NCBI RefSeq assembly: GCF_007833165.1
Contig: NZ_VOBQ01000017.1
Location: 118,074-182,073, forward strand
Direction of reading: 5' to 3'
Source of the DNA: Caenimonas sedimenti
GTDB lineage: Bacteria; Pseudomonadota; Gammaproteobacteria; Burkholderiales; Burkholderiaceae_C
DNA length: 64,000 bases
Positions within the stretch are counted from its first letter, which is position 1. Each line of letters begins with the position of its first letter. The notes beneath the pieces are model-generated. The model ran no database searches, had not been told where the DNA came from, and saw only the letters and a list, made by a program, of their open reading frames with translations. Position numbers and translations under genes: made by a program. Of this stretch, positions 8,813 to 17,960 are shown piece by piece.

Positions 8813-9493
8813 GTGGACGCGTTGGCGGCGCTGCAGGCCCGCTTGCAGCACGCGTTTCGCGACCCGTCGCTGCTGGCCCGGGCGCTCACCCACCGCAGTT
8901 TCTCGGCCGAACACAACGAACGCCTCGAGTTCCTCGGGGATTCGGTGCTGAACCTCGCTGTTGCAGCGCTCCTGTACGAGCGTCTGCGCGACATGCCCGA
9001 AGGCGACCTGTCGCGGGTGCGGGCCAACCTGGTGAAGCAGGAGACGTTGCACGGCCTGGCCGTCGAGCTCGGCTTGCCCGCGGTGCTGCAGCTCGGCGAG
9101 GGCGAGTCGCGCTCCGGGGGGCATCGCCGGCCATCGATCCTGGCCGATACCCTGGAAGCCATCATCGGGGCGGTCCACCTCGACGCCGGCTATCCGGCGG
9201 CCGAGGCGCTGGTCCACCGCCTGTTCCAGTCCGTGGCCATCACGCCGCAGATGCCGGCCATCGCCAAGGACCCCAAGACCGAATTGCAGGAATGGCTGCA
9301 GGGCCGCAAGATGAAGCTCCCTGCCTACCGCATCGCCGCCACGCTGGGCGCGGCGCACAAGCAGACTTTCGACGTAGAGTGCGAGGTGGCCGAGTTGGGA
9401 ATGTCCGTCCGCGGCATCGGTGCATCGCGCCGCGCCGGTGAACAGGCCGCCGCGGCCGCTATGCTCATGGCTTTGAAGGCCAAGGGAAAGTGA
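8813..9493 (+). CDS. rnc: ribonuclease III
   Basis: A double-strand-specific endoribonuclease for rRNA processing and mRNA turnover. The 226 residues carry the RNase III signature [12 protein letters not shown], with metal ligands Glu39 and Asp43. A second acidic pair lies in [12 protein letters not shown] (Asp and Glu near 111-117). The double-stranded-RNA-binding domain occupies about 154-224 ([14 protein letters not shown]...[11 protein letters not shown]). The start is GTG, 2 bp after the DUF4845 stop, and the TGA overlaps the next start as GTGA (9490-9493). The rnc-era coupling is conserved across proteobacteria. Confidence 0.97.
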   Translation: MDALAALQARLQHAFRDPSLLARALTHRSFSAEHNERLEFLGDSVLNLAVAALLYERLRDMPEGDLSRVRANLVKQETLHGLAVELGLPAVLQLGEGESRSGGHRRPSILADTLEAIIGAVHLDAGYPAAEALVHRLFQSVAITPQMPAIAKDPKTELQEWLQGRKMKLPAYRIAATLGAAHKQTFDVECEVAELGMSVRGIGASRRAGEQAAAAAMLMALKAKGK

Positions 9494-10410
9494 AAGATCA
9501 CCCACCGCCGGACACCCCCCAGCGCTGCGGCCTGGTGGCCATCGTGGGCAAGCCCAACGTCGGCAAGTCGACCCTGCTCAACGCCCTGGTCGGCCAGAAG
9601 ATCAGCATCACCTCGCGCAAGGCGCAGACCACGCGCCACCGCATCACGGGTGTGCGCACCGAGGGTGTCACGCAGTTCGTCTTCGTCGACACGCCGGGGT
9701 TCCAGACCAAGCACTCGTCCGCCCTGAACCGCTCGCTGAACAAGACGGTGACCGGCGTCATCAGCGACGTCGACGTGGTGCTGTTCGTGGTGGAAGCAGG
9801 CAACTTCGCGGTGGCGGATGCGAAAGTGCTGTCGCTGCTGAAGCCGGGCATCCCGGCGCTGCTCGTGGCCAACAAGCTCGACCAGGTGAACCGGCGCGCC
9901 GAACTGGCCCCATGGCTGCAGGAAATGCAGCAACGCCATGAATTCGCCGAACTGATCCCGCTCTCGGCCAAGGCGCCCAAGGACGTCGAGCACCTGCTCA
10001 AGGTGTGCGAGAAGTACCTGCCCGAGCAGCCCTGGTGGTACGGCGCCGACGAGCTCACGGACCGCAGCGAGAAATTCCTGGCCAGCGAGATGGTGCGCGA
10101 GAAGCTGTTCCGCTTCACCGGCGACGAATTGCCTTACACCTCGACGGTGATCATCGACAAGTTCGAGGAAGAGCCCAGCCCCAAGCATGGTCGCCTGGTC
10201 AAGATCGCCGCGACCATCGTGGTGGAGCGCGATGGCCACAAGGCCATGGTCATCGGCGACGGCGGCGAGCGCCTGAAGCGCATCGGCACCGAGGCCCGCA
10301 TGGAGCTCGAGAAGTTGATGGAAGCCAAGGTGTTCCTGCAGCTCTGGGTGAAGGTGCGCTCCGGCTGGGCCGACGATGAAGCGCGGGTGCGCAGCTTCGG
10401 CTACGAGTAA
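9490..10410 (+). CDS. era: GTPase Era, 30S ribosome assembly factor
   Basis: A cytoplasmic/membrane-associated GTPase that binds the 3' end of 16S rRNA during small-subunit maturation. The 306 residues have G1 GKPNVGKST, the switch region around TRHRITGV, G3 DTPGF and G4 NKLD. The C-terminal KH domain is seen near 225-300, with the [15 protein letters not shown] signature. The start is GTG, overlapping the rnc stop by four bases. A weakly acidic linker separates the G and KH domains as expected. Confidence 0.97.
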   Translation: MKDHPPPDTPQRCGLVAIVGKPNVGKSTLLNALVGQKISITSRKAQTTRHRITGVRTEGVTQFVFVDTPGFQTKHSSALNRSLNKTVTGVISDVDVVLFVVEAGNFAVADAKVLSLLKPGIPALLVANKLDQVNRRAELAPWLQEMQQRHEFAELIPLSAKAPKDVEHLLKVCEKYLPEQPWWYGADELTDRSEKFLASEMVREKLFRFTGDELPYTSTVIIDKFEEEPSPKHGRLVKIAATIVVERDGHKAMVIGDGGERLKRIGTEARMELEKLMEAKVFLQLWVKVRSGWADDEARVRSFGYE

Positions 10411-10431
10411 GCGTCTTTTCAGGCGGCCGAC

Positions 10432-11178
10432 GTGACACGCATTGCCGACGAGCCGGCCTTCGTGGTGCACCGCTATGACTGGAGCGAGTCCAGCCTCATC
10501 CTCGAACTGCTGACCCGCCACTTCGGCCGCGTGGCCGTGGTGGCCAAGGGCGCCAAGCGGCCAAGCTCGAATTTCCGGCCCATCCTCCTGCCGCTGCAGT
10601 TGCTGCACGTGGCTTTCGGGGGCGACGGGGAGATCCGCACCCTGCGCGCCGCCGAATGGATGGGCGGGCAGGTGATGCCCACCGGCGATGCCCTGCTGTC
10701 GGGCTACTACCTCAACGAGCTGATGCTGCGCCTGCTCGCGCGCGACGACCCGCATCCCGCGCTGTTCGACGCCTATGCCGCGACCGTGAGCGTGCTGGCC
10801 GGCGAGGACGCGGCCGCCCTGCAACCGGCGCTGCGTGCTTTCGAACTGCTGCTGCTGCGCGAAATCGGACTCCTGCCGACGCTGGATGCGCAGACGGCGA
10901 CGCTGGCGCCACTGGAGCCGCGGGCGCGCTACGGCCTGCGGCCCGAGGCGGGGCTGGTCGAGGCGGCGGATGACGACCGGGCCGCCTTGCCCGGTGCGCA
11001 GTGGCAGGCGCTGCAGGTCGCGCTCGATGCCCCGGCCTCTTACACGGCCGTCCGTGCGGAGGCCGCGAAGCCGTCGGCCGCCGATCTGAAGCCCCAGCTG
11101 CGCGCGCTGCTGCACTACCATTGCGGCGTCACGACGCTGCGTACCCGCCAGCTGATGATCGACCTGCAAGGCCTATGA
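10432..11178 (+). CDS. recO: DNA repair protein RecO
   Basis: A recombination mediator that loads RecA at single-strand gaps with RecR (RecFOR pathway). The 248 residues open with the OB-fold block [36 protein letters not shown] (about 8-44). The region after residue 80 is helical, with [19 protein letters not shown] being the most family-like piece. The zinc-binding Cys found in some RecO proteins is absent. The GTG start lies 21 bp after era, and the last codons overlap the pdxJ ATG by four bases. Order era-recO-pdxJ-acpS is conserved. Confidence 0.93.
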   Translation: MTRIADEPAFVVHRYDWSESSLILELLTRHFGRVAVVAKGAKRPSSNFRPILLPLQLLHVAFGGDGEIRTLRAAEWMGGQVMPTGDALLSGYYLNELMLRLLARDDPHPALFDAYAATVSVLAGEDAAALQPALRAFELLLLREIGLLPTLDAQTATLAPLEPRARYGLRPEAGLVEAADDDRAALPGAQWQALQVALDAPASYTAVRAEAAKPSAADLKPQLRALLHYHCGVTTLRTRQLMIDLQGL

Positions 11179-11939
11179 GCGCCCACAAGACAGCCCTTTC
11201 CGTCAACCTGAACAAGGTGGCCCTGGTGCGCAACACGCGGCACCTGGGGATTCCCAGCGTGCTGAAAGCGGCCACGCTGTGCCTGCAGGCCGGTGCGCAA
11301 GGCATCACCGTGCATCCGCGGCCGGACGGCCGGCACATCCGCGCCGACGATGTCCGGGGGCTCCACGAACTGTTGAAGTCCTGGCCCCAGGTGGAGTTCA
11401 ACATCGAAGGCAACCCGTTCCACAACTTGATGCCGTTCCTCTCGGAGACCCGGCCGCACCAGGTGACTTTCGTGCCGGACAGCGAAGGGCAAGCCACCAG
11501 TGACCACGGCTGGGACCTGGCGGCCGACGCGGAACGGGTGCGTCCGCTGGTCGCGCAGGCCAAGGCCCTGGGCGTGCGCGTCAGCCTGTTCATGGACCCG
11601 GACCCCGAAGCCATGCCGCTGGCCAGGGCGGTCGGTGCGGATCGCATCGAGCTCTACACCGAGCCGTATGCCCAGGCCTGGGGCACCTCCGATCAGGCCG
11701 CCGTGCTGCAACGCTTCGCCGCCGCCGCGCGCGCGGCCGTTGCTGCGGGGCTGGAGGTGAACGCCGGCCACGACCTGAACCGTGACAACCTGAGCGATTT
11801 CCTGCGCGCCGTGCCGCAAGTGCGTGAAGTGTCGATCGGTCACGCACTGATCTCTGACGCGCTGGAACTGGGCTACACCGCGACGGTGCGCGAGTACCTG
11901 GCGGCGATCGCCCGCGCCCACGCTGCGCCGGCGCCGTGA
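11175..11939 (+). CDS. pdxJ: pyridoxine 5'-phosphate synthase
   Basis: Condenses 1-deoxyxylulose 5-phosphate with 3-amino-1-hydroxyacetone phosphate to make pyridoxine 5'-phosphate, the last ring-forming step of vitamin B6 synthesis. At 254 residues it matches the family. Diagnostic blocks are [35 protein letters not shown] and [12 protein letters not shown], covering the phosphate- and substrate-binding loops of the TIM barrel. The ATG at 11175 overlaps the recO stop (ATGA) and was preferred over upstream in-frame codons inside recO. The last codon overlaps acpS. Confidence 0.97.
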   Translation: MSAHKTALSVNLNKVALVRNTRHLGIPSVLKAATLCLQAGAQGITVHPRPDGRHIRADDVRGLHELLKSWPQVEFNIEGNPFHNLMPFLSETRPHQVTFVPDSEGQATSDHGWDLAADAERVRPLVAQAKALGVRVSLFMDPDPEAMPLARAVGADRIELYTEPYAQAWGTSDQAAVLQRFAAAARAAVAAGLEVNAGHDLNRDNLSDFLRAVPQVREVSIGHALISDALELGYTATVREYLAAIARAHAAPAP

Positions 11940-12337
11940 TCTACGGCATCGGCACCGACATCTGCGACGTGCGGCGCATCCGTGCGTCGCTCGACAAGCA
12001 CGGCGAGCGCTTCGCCCGCAAGATCCTGAGCGAGGCCGAACTCGCGACCTGGCGCGCCCGTAGCGCGCGTTGGCCGGAGCGCGGCGTACGCTACCTGGCC
12101 ACGCGCTTCTCCGCCAAGGAAGCGTTCAGCAAGGCCATCGGCATGGGCATGCGCATGCCGATGACCTGGCGGCTGTGCGAAGTCGGCAAGCTGCCCTCGG
12201 GCCAGCCGGTGCTGGTGCTGCACGGGGTCCTGCGCGAATGGTTCGAAGGCCGCGGCCTGTCGGCGCACGTGACCGTCACCGATGAAACCGACTACGCGGC
12301 AAGCTTCGTGGTCGTGGAAAGGAAGGATTCCCCATGA
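11936..12337 (+). CDS. acpS: holo-[acyl-carrier-protein] synthase
   Basis: Transfers the 4'-phosphopantetheine arm of CoA to apo-ACP, activating fatty-acid synthesis. The 133 residues show the two signature blocks: [12 protein letters not shown] at 4-15 (metal ligand Asp8) and [15 protein letters not shown] (metal-binding Glu). The start is GTG, overlapping the pdxJ stop, and the stop overlaps the nagZ ATG. This makes an unbroken translational relay from recO to nagZ. Confidence 0.96.
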   Translation: MIYGIGTDICDVRRIRASLDKHGERFARKILSEAELATWRARSARWPERGVRYLATRFSAKEAFSKAIGMGMRMPMTWRLCEVGKLPSGQPVLVLHGVLREWFEGRGLSAHVTVTDETDYAASFVVVERKDSP

Positions 12338-13422
12338 GTGAACATGCCCCCGTGGTGATCGACGTCGCCGGCCTTGCATTGAGCGACGCCGACCGGCGCC
12401 GGCTCGCCCATCCGCTGGTCGGCGGCCTGATCCTGTTCGGGCGCAACTGGCGTGACCGCGAGCAGCTCGGCGCCTTGTGCGCCGAGATCAAGTCCGTGCG
12501 CGATGACCTCCTGATCGCCGTCGACCACGAGGGCGGGCGGGTGCAGCGCTTCCGCACCGATGGCTTCACGCACCTGCCGCCGATGCGTGCGTTCGGCGAA
12601 CTCTGGATGCGCTCCGTCAAGGGGCCCGAGGGCGCTGGCGCGATGCTGGCGCAGGAAGCGGCCACCGCCGCCGGCTACGTGCTGGGCGCGGAGCTGCGCG
12701 CGTGCGGCGTCGACTTCAGTTTCACGCCCGTGCTCGACCTCGACTGGGGCCCGAGCCAGGTGATCGGCGACCGCGCGTTCCATCGTGACCCGCGTGTCGT
12801 CGCCGTGCTGGCGCGTGCCCTGATGCACGGCTTGCTGCAAGCGGGCATGGCCAATTGCGGCAAGCACTTTCCGGGGCATGGGCACGTCAAGGCCGATTCG
12901 CACCTGGAGATCCCGGTCGACCACCGGAGCCTGCGCGCGCTGCTGGGTGATGACGGCCTGCCCTACGAGTGGCTGGGCACGGTGCTCACCTCCGTGATGC
13001 CGGCGCATGTGGTCTATCCGAAGGTCGACAGCCGGCCCGCCGGTTTTTCCAGCCGCTGGCTCGAGGACATCCTGCGCGGGCAGCTGCGGTTCCAGGGTGC
13101 GATCTTCAGCGACGACCTGAGCATGGCCGGGGCCCGCAAGATCGAGGGCCGCGGCGTCAGCTACACGGAAGCGGCCGTCGCCGCGCTGGCCGCCGGCTGC
13201 GACATGGTGCTGCTGTGCAACGAGTCGGTGAACAGCCCCGAAGGCGCGGCCATCGACGAATTGCTGGACGGCTTGCAGGCGGCGCAACGCGCGGGCAGTT
13301 GGCGGGCGCGGGAAGCGAGCGAGCAGCGGCGTTTGGCGCTGCTGCCGGTGTCGGCGGCGCCCTCATGGGATGCCCTCATGTCCGAGCCGCGCTACATGCA
13401 CGCGCTCGAGCTCTTGCCCTGA
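12334..13422 (+). CDS. nagZ: beta-N-acetylhexosaminidase (GH3) of peptidoglycan recycling
   Basis: A cytoplasmic glycosidase that removes N-acetylglucosamine from anhydro-muropeptides during cell-wall recycling, and so helps produce the AmpC-inducing signal. It is 362 residues. GH3 features are [27 protein letters not shown], the catalytic His loop [14 protein letters not shown] and the nucleophile Asp in SDDLSMAGA. It has only the N-terminal TIM barrel, as expected for NagZ. It ends the housekeeping operon that started at lepA and is followed by a repeat pair, then by lysS in convergent orientation. Confidence 0.96.
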   Translation: MSEHAPVVIDVAGLALSDADRRRLAHPLVGGLILFGRNWRDREQLGALCAEIKSVRDDLLIAVDHEGGRVQRFRTDGFTHLPPMRAFGELWMRSVKGPEGAGAMLAQEAATAAGYVLGAELRACGVDFSFTPVLDLDWGPSQVIGDRAFHRDPRVVAVLARALMHGLLQAGMANCGKHFPGHGHVKADSHLEIPVDHRSLRALLGDDGLPYEWLGTVLTSVMPAHVVYPKVDSRPAGFSSRWLEDILRGQLRFQGAIFSDDLSMAGARKIEGRGVSYTEAAVAALAAGCDMVLLCNESVNSPEGAAIDELLDGLQAAQRAGSWRAREASEQRRLALLPVSAAPSWDALMSEPRYMHALELLP

Positions 13423-13431
13423 GATCCTCTC

Positions 13432-13513
13432 GTAGGGTGGGGATGAGCCCGCAGGCGAACCCCAGCTTCGCGCCCCGCTGCTGGGGTTCGCCTGCGGGCT
13501 CACCCCAGCCTAC
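13432..13513. repeat. inverted pair of a 34-bp dispersed repeat between nagZ and lysS
   Basis: The left arm (13432-13466) and right arm (13480-13513) are near-perfect inverted copies with the core GAGCCCGCAGGCGAACCCC. A 13-bp spacer lies between them, so the transcript could fold into a very long hairpin. The right arm is identical, on the opposite strand, to 60960-60993, while the left arm has a couple of differences. The layout (paired, inverted, in a convergent 3' gap) is like REP/BIME elements and may act as a bidirectional terminator. No T-run follows. Confidence 0.85.
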
Positions 13514-15034
13514 TCACGATTCTCGTCGCAAAGCCGGGAACAGGATCACGTCGCGGATGCTCGGGCTGTCGGTCAGCAGCATCATCAGCCGGTCGATGCC
13601 GATGCCGCACCCTCCGGCCGGCGGCATGCCATATTCCAGCGCCCGCACGAAGTCGTGGTCGAAGAACATGGCTTCGTCGTCGCCGGATTCCTTGGCGTTC
13701 ACCTGGGCGGCGAAGCGCGCCGCCTGGTCTTCCGCGTCGTTCAGCTCGGAGAAACCGTTGGCCATCTCGCGGCCGGTGATGTAGAGCTCGAAGCGCTCGG
13801 TCACCTCCGGCCGTTCGTCGTTGGCGCGCGCCAGCGGCGAGATCTCGGTGGGGTGCTCCATGATGAAGGTCGGCTGCCACAGCTCGCTCTCCACCTTCTC
13901 CTCGAAGTACAGCACCTGCAGGCTGGCGAGGGTCCGGCCGGCCAGGCGATGCTTCTCTTCGGTGAGGCCCAGCTTGCGCAGCTGCTGCACCAGCCAGTCG
14001 CGGTTGTCCACGTTCTCGCCGGCCTCGCTGTGCTTCACGATGGCTTCGCGGATCGTCAGGCGCGCGAACGGCTGCGACAGATCCACCGGCTTGCCGCCGT
14101 AACCGAGCTTCAAGGTACCCACCGACTTCTGCGCCGTGTCGCGCAGCAGGGCCTCGGTGAAGTCCATCAGGTCGCGGTAGTTCCAGTAAGCCGCGTAGAA
14201 CTCCATCATCGTGAACTCGGGGTTGTGGCGCACCGAGATGCCTTCGTTGCGGAAGTTCCGGTTGATCTCGAACACCCGCTCGAAGCCGCCGACCAGCAGG
14301 CGCTTCAGGTACAGCTCCGGCGCGATGCGCAGGAACATCTCCTGCTCCAGCGCGTTGTGGTGCGTGACGAAGGGCCGCGCGTTGGCCCCGCCCGGGATCG
14401 GATGGAGCATCGGCGTTTCCACTTCCAGGAAGTAGTGGTCCACCATGAACTCCCGGATGCCCGAGATCGCCTTGCTGCGGGCGACGAAGCGCTTGCGGGC
14501 CTCCTCGTCCATCATCAGGTCGACATAGCGCTGCCGGTACTTCACCTCCTGGTCGGCCACGCCGTGGAACTTGTCGGGCATGGGCCGCAGGCTCTTGGTC
14601 AGCAGGCGGATGGAAGTCAGGTGCAGCGACAGTTCGCCGGTGCGCGTCTTGAAGACCTTGCCCTCGGCGCCGATGATGTCGCCGAGGTCCCAATGCTTGA
14701 AGGCGGCATAGACCTCTTCGCCCACGCTGTCGCGCGTCACGTAGACCTGGATGCGGCCGCTCTGGTCCTGCAGCGTCGCGAAGCTCGCCTTGCCCATCAC
14801 CCGCTTGAGCATCATGCGGCCGGCCACGCGCGCCGTCGCGCCTTCGGCTTCCAGTTCCTCGGCCGACTTGTCGCCATGCAGGCGGTGGAGGGCGCTGGCG
14901 TGGTCGCCCTGGCGGAAATCGTTCGGGAATGCCGGGCCGCCCGCCTGGCGCAAGGCTTTCAGCTTTTCGCGGCGCTCCGCGATCAGCTGGTTTTCATCGA
15001 TGGGCGGCGGGGGCGGAGTGTTGGAATCGGACAT
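13514..15034 (-). CDS. lysS: lysyl-tRNA synthetase, class II
   Basis: Charges tRNA-Lys in the cytoplasm. The 506 residues contain an N-terminal OB-fold anticodon-binding domain (about 60-170, [19 protein letters not shown]) and a class II catalytic core. The core has motif 2 [11 protein letters not shown] and motif 3 [16 protein letters not shown], both at normal spacing. The [14 protein letters not shown] block is LysS-specific. The ATG at 15034 was chosen; the frame is open upstream but codes for proline/arginine-rich sequence with no similarity to the family. It is convergent with nagZ and divergent from the murJ-like gene, 92 bp apart. Confidence 0.97.
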   Translation of the reverse strand: MSDSNTPPPPPIDENQLIAERREKLKALRQAGGPAFPNDFRQGDHASALHRLHGDKSAEELEAEGATARVAGRMMLKRVMGKASFATLQDQSGRIQVYVTRDSVGEEVYAAFKHWDLGDIIGAEGKVFKTRTGELSLHLTSIRLLTKSLRPMPDKFHGVADQEVKYRQRYVDLMMDEEARKRFVARSKAISGIREFMVDHYFLEVETPMLHPIPGGANARPFVTHHNALEQEMFLRIAPELYLKRLLVGGFERVFEINRNFRNEGISVRHNPEFTMMEFYAAYWNYRDLMDFTEALLRDTAQKSVGTLKLGYGGKPVDLSQPFARLTIREAIVKHSEAGENVDNRDWLVQQLRKLGLTEEKHRLAGRTLASLQVLYFEEKVESELWQPTFIMEHPTEISPLARANDERPEVTERFELYITGREMANGFSELNDAEDQAARFAAQVNAKESGDDEAMFFDHDFVRALEYGMPPAGGCGIGIDRLMMLLTDSPSIRDVILFPALRRES

Positions 15035-15126
15035 GAGGGCGGCGCGGCGTGGCGCCTGGGCAAGGGCGAAACCCGCCATTCTAGGTTTTGCGGTCGGCGC
15101 GTGCCCCCGACCGGATAATCGCCGCC

Positions 15127-16587
15127 ATGTTCCTGCGCGCCGGCATGGTGTCCCTGATCTTCCTGCTGGCGAGCCGCGTGCTGGGGTTGCTGCGCGAATC
15201 CGGGCTCGCCGGCGCCTTTGGCGCGACCGCCGCCGGGGACCTGGCGGTGCTGATGCTGTCACTGCCCGACTGGGTGGCGGGGGTGCTCGCGAGTGGCGCA
15301 CTGGCTTATGTGCTGCTGCCGGCCTGGGCGCGGCACGCGCCGGCGCAAGTGGCCGCCGCGCAGCGCAGGGTGGCCCTGCGTCTGCTCGCGGCGGGCCTCG
15401 CGCTGGCGGTGGCCGCCGTCTTGCTGCAAGGCGCCGTGTTGCGTGCACTGGTGCCTGGCTTGCCAGCGGACTTGCAGGCGGAAGGCCGCCAGGCGCTATT
15501 CTGGAATGCGCTGGCGATCCCGCCGGCGCTGCTTGCCGCGCTGTGGGCAACCCGACTGCAGCACGAGAAGGACTTCGCCGGCCTCTACGGCGGCAACATC
15601 GCCTTCAATCTCGTCATCGTCGCAGCGCTGGCGGGCCTGGCGGCCACGGCTGGCGGAAATGCCACGATGGCGATCCTCGGCCTGGGCATCGCCCTGCTCG
15701 CGGCGATGGGCGCGCGCGCCGCCTGGCAACTCCTGCGATTGCGCCGCTTTCGTGCCGCGGCGGTGTCACCACCGATCCCCTCAGTGCCATTGCCGTCCTT
15801 CCCGCTCTGGGCCTGGGCGATCGCCAGCGCCGGCTTGCCGCTCGCACTGCCTTTCGTGGCCCGTTCGCTCGCTTCGCATGAAGGCGCCGGGGCCCTGGCG
15901 ACGTTCAACTACGCCTGGAAGCTGGTGGAACTGCCGCTGCTGCTGGCCGTGCAACTGGTGGCGACTCTCGCGTTGGGCCCGATCGCCCAAGCCTGGTCCA
16001 CGGTGCCACCGGCCCCTGACGCAGCTGCCGTGGTCCGGCGCGCCCTGGCGCTGGCCTGGACGCTCGCCTGCGCCAGCGCGGCGGGCATTGCCGTGGCGGC
16101 GCCGGCCTTGGCGCAGCTCCTCTTCGGCTGGGGCCGGATGGATGAGGCCGCCCTGGCGCACATGGCGGCCTGGGCACGCATTGGCTCCTGGGGCCTGCTC
16201 CCCCAGGCACTGACAGCGGTCGGCCTCGCGGTGCTCGCCGCCCAATCGCGCATGCGCGCCGCGGCGTTGGCCCATGCGGTGGCGCTGGGTTTGCTGCTGC
16301 TGGGCGGGGCGCACGATGGCGCGGGCCTGATGCTCTGGCTCAATGCCCTGTCCGCGGGGATCAGCCTGGCCGTGCTGGCCGCCGCCGGCCGGGCGGTCTT
16401 CACATGGCTGCCCTGGCGCGCGCTCGCTTCCGCAGGTGGGGTGCTGCTGCTGGTGCACCTCGCCGTGAGCGCCGCATGGCTCAGCGGCGTACCGGCTCAG
16501 CTTGCCGCCGGTGCTGCGGCGGCCGCCGCCGTGCTGCTCGCCGCCTGGGCCGCGAGTCCGGATGTGCGCATGGCCCTGCGGCGATAA
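15127..16587 (+). CDS. murJ: MurJ/MviN-family lipid-linked glycan flippase
   Basis: A multi-pass inner-membrane protein of the MVF superfamily that flips lipid-linked saccharides. The 486 residues have about 12-14 hydrophobic helices and the MurJ opening [20 protein letters not shown]. It is shorter and more Ala-rich than typical 510-520-residue MurJ and lacks a clear long C-terminal pair of helices. It heads the pseudaminic-acid island, 14 bp before the next gene, and is not next to rpsT, where the cell-wall murJ often lies. It may be the essential lipid II flippase or a second copy dedicated to the island glycan; the sequence alone does not decide. The ATG at 15127 is 92 bp from divergent lysS. 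Confidence 0.8.
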   Translation: MFLRAGMVSLIFLLASRVLGLLRESGLAGAFGATAAGDLAVLMLSLPDWVAGVLASGALAYVLLPAWARHAPAQVAAAQRRVALRLLAAGLALAVAAVLLQGAVLRALVPGLPADLQAEGRQALFWNALAIPPALLAALWATRLQHEKDFAGLYGGNIAFNLVIVAALAGLAATAGGNATMAILGLGIALLAAMGARAAWQLLRLRRFRAAAVSPPIPSVPLPSFPLWAWAIASAGLPLALPFVARSLASHEGAGALATFNYAWKLVELPLLLAVQLVATLALGPIAQAWSTVPPAPDAAAVVRRALALAWTLACASAAGIAVAAPALAQLLFGWGRMDEAALAHMAAWARIGSWGLLPQALTAVGLAVLAAQSRMRAAALAHAVALGLLLLGGAHDGAGLMLWLNALSAGISLAVLAAAGRAVFTWLPWRALASAGGVLLLVHLAVSAAWLSGVPAQLAAGAAAAAAVLLAAWAASPDVRMALRR

Positions 16588-16601
16588 TCGTCGGCTTGGC
16601 C

Positions 16602-17408
16602 ATGATTGAACTGATCAGGATCACCAACGATCCAGCGGTGGCCCAGCGTTGCGACGCCTTGGGTGGCTTCCGCCTGCTCGTCGACCTCGAACGCACGGGC
16701 AAGGCCGAACGCCAGGCCGGCATGAACAGCTTCATCAGCGAACACACGGTGGACGACATCCCGGTCATCAAGGCCGTGTTGCGCCACTCGCGGCTCATGG
16801 TCCGCGTGAACCCCTTGCACGCCGCGAGCGGCGACGAGCTCGACGCCGTGCTCGCGCACCGCCCGGACTGCGTCATGCTGCCCATGTTCACGAGTGCATC
16901 GCAGATGCGCGAGTTCTCGTCGCTGATGGCCGGCCGGGTCCCCATCGTGGCCTTGCTGGAAACCGCGGGCGCGCTGGACTCCATGGAGGACTGGCTGGGC
17001 ACGCCGGGGTTGCAGGAAGTGTTCGTCGGCCTCAACGACCTGCATCTTTCCCTGGGCCAGCGCTTCATGTTCGAACCCCTCGCGGACGGCCGGGTCGAGC
17101 GCGTCGCCCAGGCCGTCCACCGGCGCGGGCTGCGCTTCGGCTTCGGGGGGATCGCGCGCATGTGCGATGGCCTGCTGCCCGGGCGCGAAGTGCTGGGCGA
17201 GCATGTGCGGCTGCGCTCCGGCGCGGTCATCATCTCGCGCAAGTTCGTGCGTGGCGTCTCGGAGGCCGGCTTCGAAGAGGCGGTGGCGGACCTGCGGGCG
17301 GAAGAGGCGCGCCTGCACCGGCGGACACCGGCCGAGGCGCACAAGGATGCCGAGCGTCTGGTCGCACGCGTCCGCGAGATCGTGACGGACCTCGCCGCCG
17401 CGGGATGA
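16602..17408 (+). CDS. HpcH/HpaI-type aldolase family protein in the glycan island
   Basis: A 268-residue TIM-barrel protein of the HpcH/HpaI aldolase/citrate lyase beta superfamily. These enzymes make or break carbon-carbon bonds using pyruvate or acetyl-CoA enolates and a divalent metal. Recognisable blocks are RLMVRVNPLH, DCVMLPMFTS, VALLETAGAL (the metal-binding Glu) and the unusual EVFVGLNDLHLSLGQRFMF with its acidic metal ligand. The ending GEHVRLRSGAVIISRKFVRG is shared with homologues in other surface-polysaccharide clusters. Its substrate is not known. The location beside a nonulosonic-acid pathway suggests a pyruvyl- or keto-sugar step. It is coupled to the next gene by ATGA at 17405. 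Confidence 0.75.
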   Translation: MIELIRITNDPAVAQRCDALGGFRLLVDLERTGKAERQAGMNSFISEHTVDDIPVIKAVLRHSRLMVRVNPLHAASGDELDAVLAHRPDCVMLPMFTSASQMREFSSLMAGRVPIVALLETAGALDSMEDWLGTPGLQEVFVGLNDLHLSLGQRFMFEPLADGRVERVAQAVHRRGLRFGFGGIARMCDGLLPGREVLGEHVRLRSGAVIISRKFVRGVSEAGFEEAVADLRAEEARLHRRTPAEAHKDAERLVARVREIVTDLAAAG

Positions 17409-17959
17409 AACGCGCCATGGACCTGGCGTTGTCGCTGCTGGCGCTCGTGGTGTTGTCGCCCCTGCTGGCGGCGGTGGCTGCGGCGGTGGCGTTCGAAAGC
17501 GGCCGGCCGGTCCTGTTTCGCCAGGTGCGGGTCGGCCGCAACGGACGCGAGTTCGGCCTCTACAAGTTCCGCAGCATGGTGCGCGGCGCCGATCGCCTGG
17601 GCAACTGGCACACCGCCCAGGATGACCCGCGCGTGACACGCATCGGCCGGTTCATCCGGCGCACCAGCCTGGACGAACTGCCGCAGCTGGTGAACGTGCT
17701 GCGCGGCGACATGAGCCTCGTCGGGCCGCGCCCGGACGTCCCTGCCCAGCGCGCGCTGTACGCACCGGAAGATTGGGCGCTGCGCTGCTCGGTACGCCCC
17801 GGCATCACCGGGCTCGCCCAGGCCCTGATGCGCTCGGAGGCGACGCCCGAGCAACGGCTCGCCCTCGACCTGCAGTACGCGCGTGAACACGGGGTGCGGA
17901 TGGACATGCGCATCCTCTTCCTCACGGTCGCCCGGCTGAGCGGCAAGGGCGGCAACTAG
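17405..17959 (+). CDS. initiating undecaprenyl-phosphate sugar-phosphate transferase (small WcaJ/PglC type)
   Basis: A monotopic phosphoglycosyl transferase that loads the first sugar phosphate onto undecaprenyl phosphate. The 184 residues have one N-terminal re-entrant hydrophobic segment (about 4-30), then [22 protein letters not shown] and the family core [24 protein letters not shown] with the catalytic Asp-Glu pair. There is no extra four-helix N-terminus, so it is the short PglC-like form, whose substrates are often di-N-acetyl-bacillosamine or GlcNAc/GalNAc. It sits between the aldolase and asnB genes and marks the island as making a lipid-linked glycan. Confidence 0.9.
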   Translation: MKRAMDLALSLLALVVLSPLLAAVAAAVAFESGRPVLFRQVRVGRNGREFGLYKFRSMVRGADRLGNWHTAQDDPRVTRIGRFIRRTSLDELPQLVNVLRGDMSLVGPRPDVPAQRALYAPEDWALRCSVRPGITGLAQALMRSEATPEQRLALDLQYAREHGVRMDMRILFLTVARLSGKGGN

Positions 17960-17960
17960 C

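Noticed and set aside
9325..11169. A 614-codon minus-strand open frame antisense to rnc, era and recO.
   Set aside because: Composition is typical of antisense frames in high-GC genes and the plus-strand genes are certain.
15035..15126. A longer N-terminus for lysS reaching toward 15550.
   Set aside because: The extension is Pro/Arg/Ala-rich and overlaps the murJ coding region; family length supports the start at 15034.
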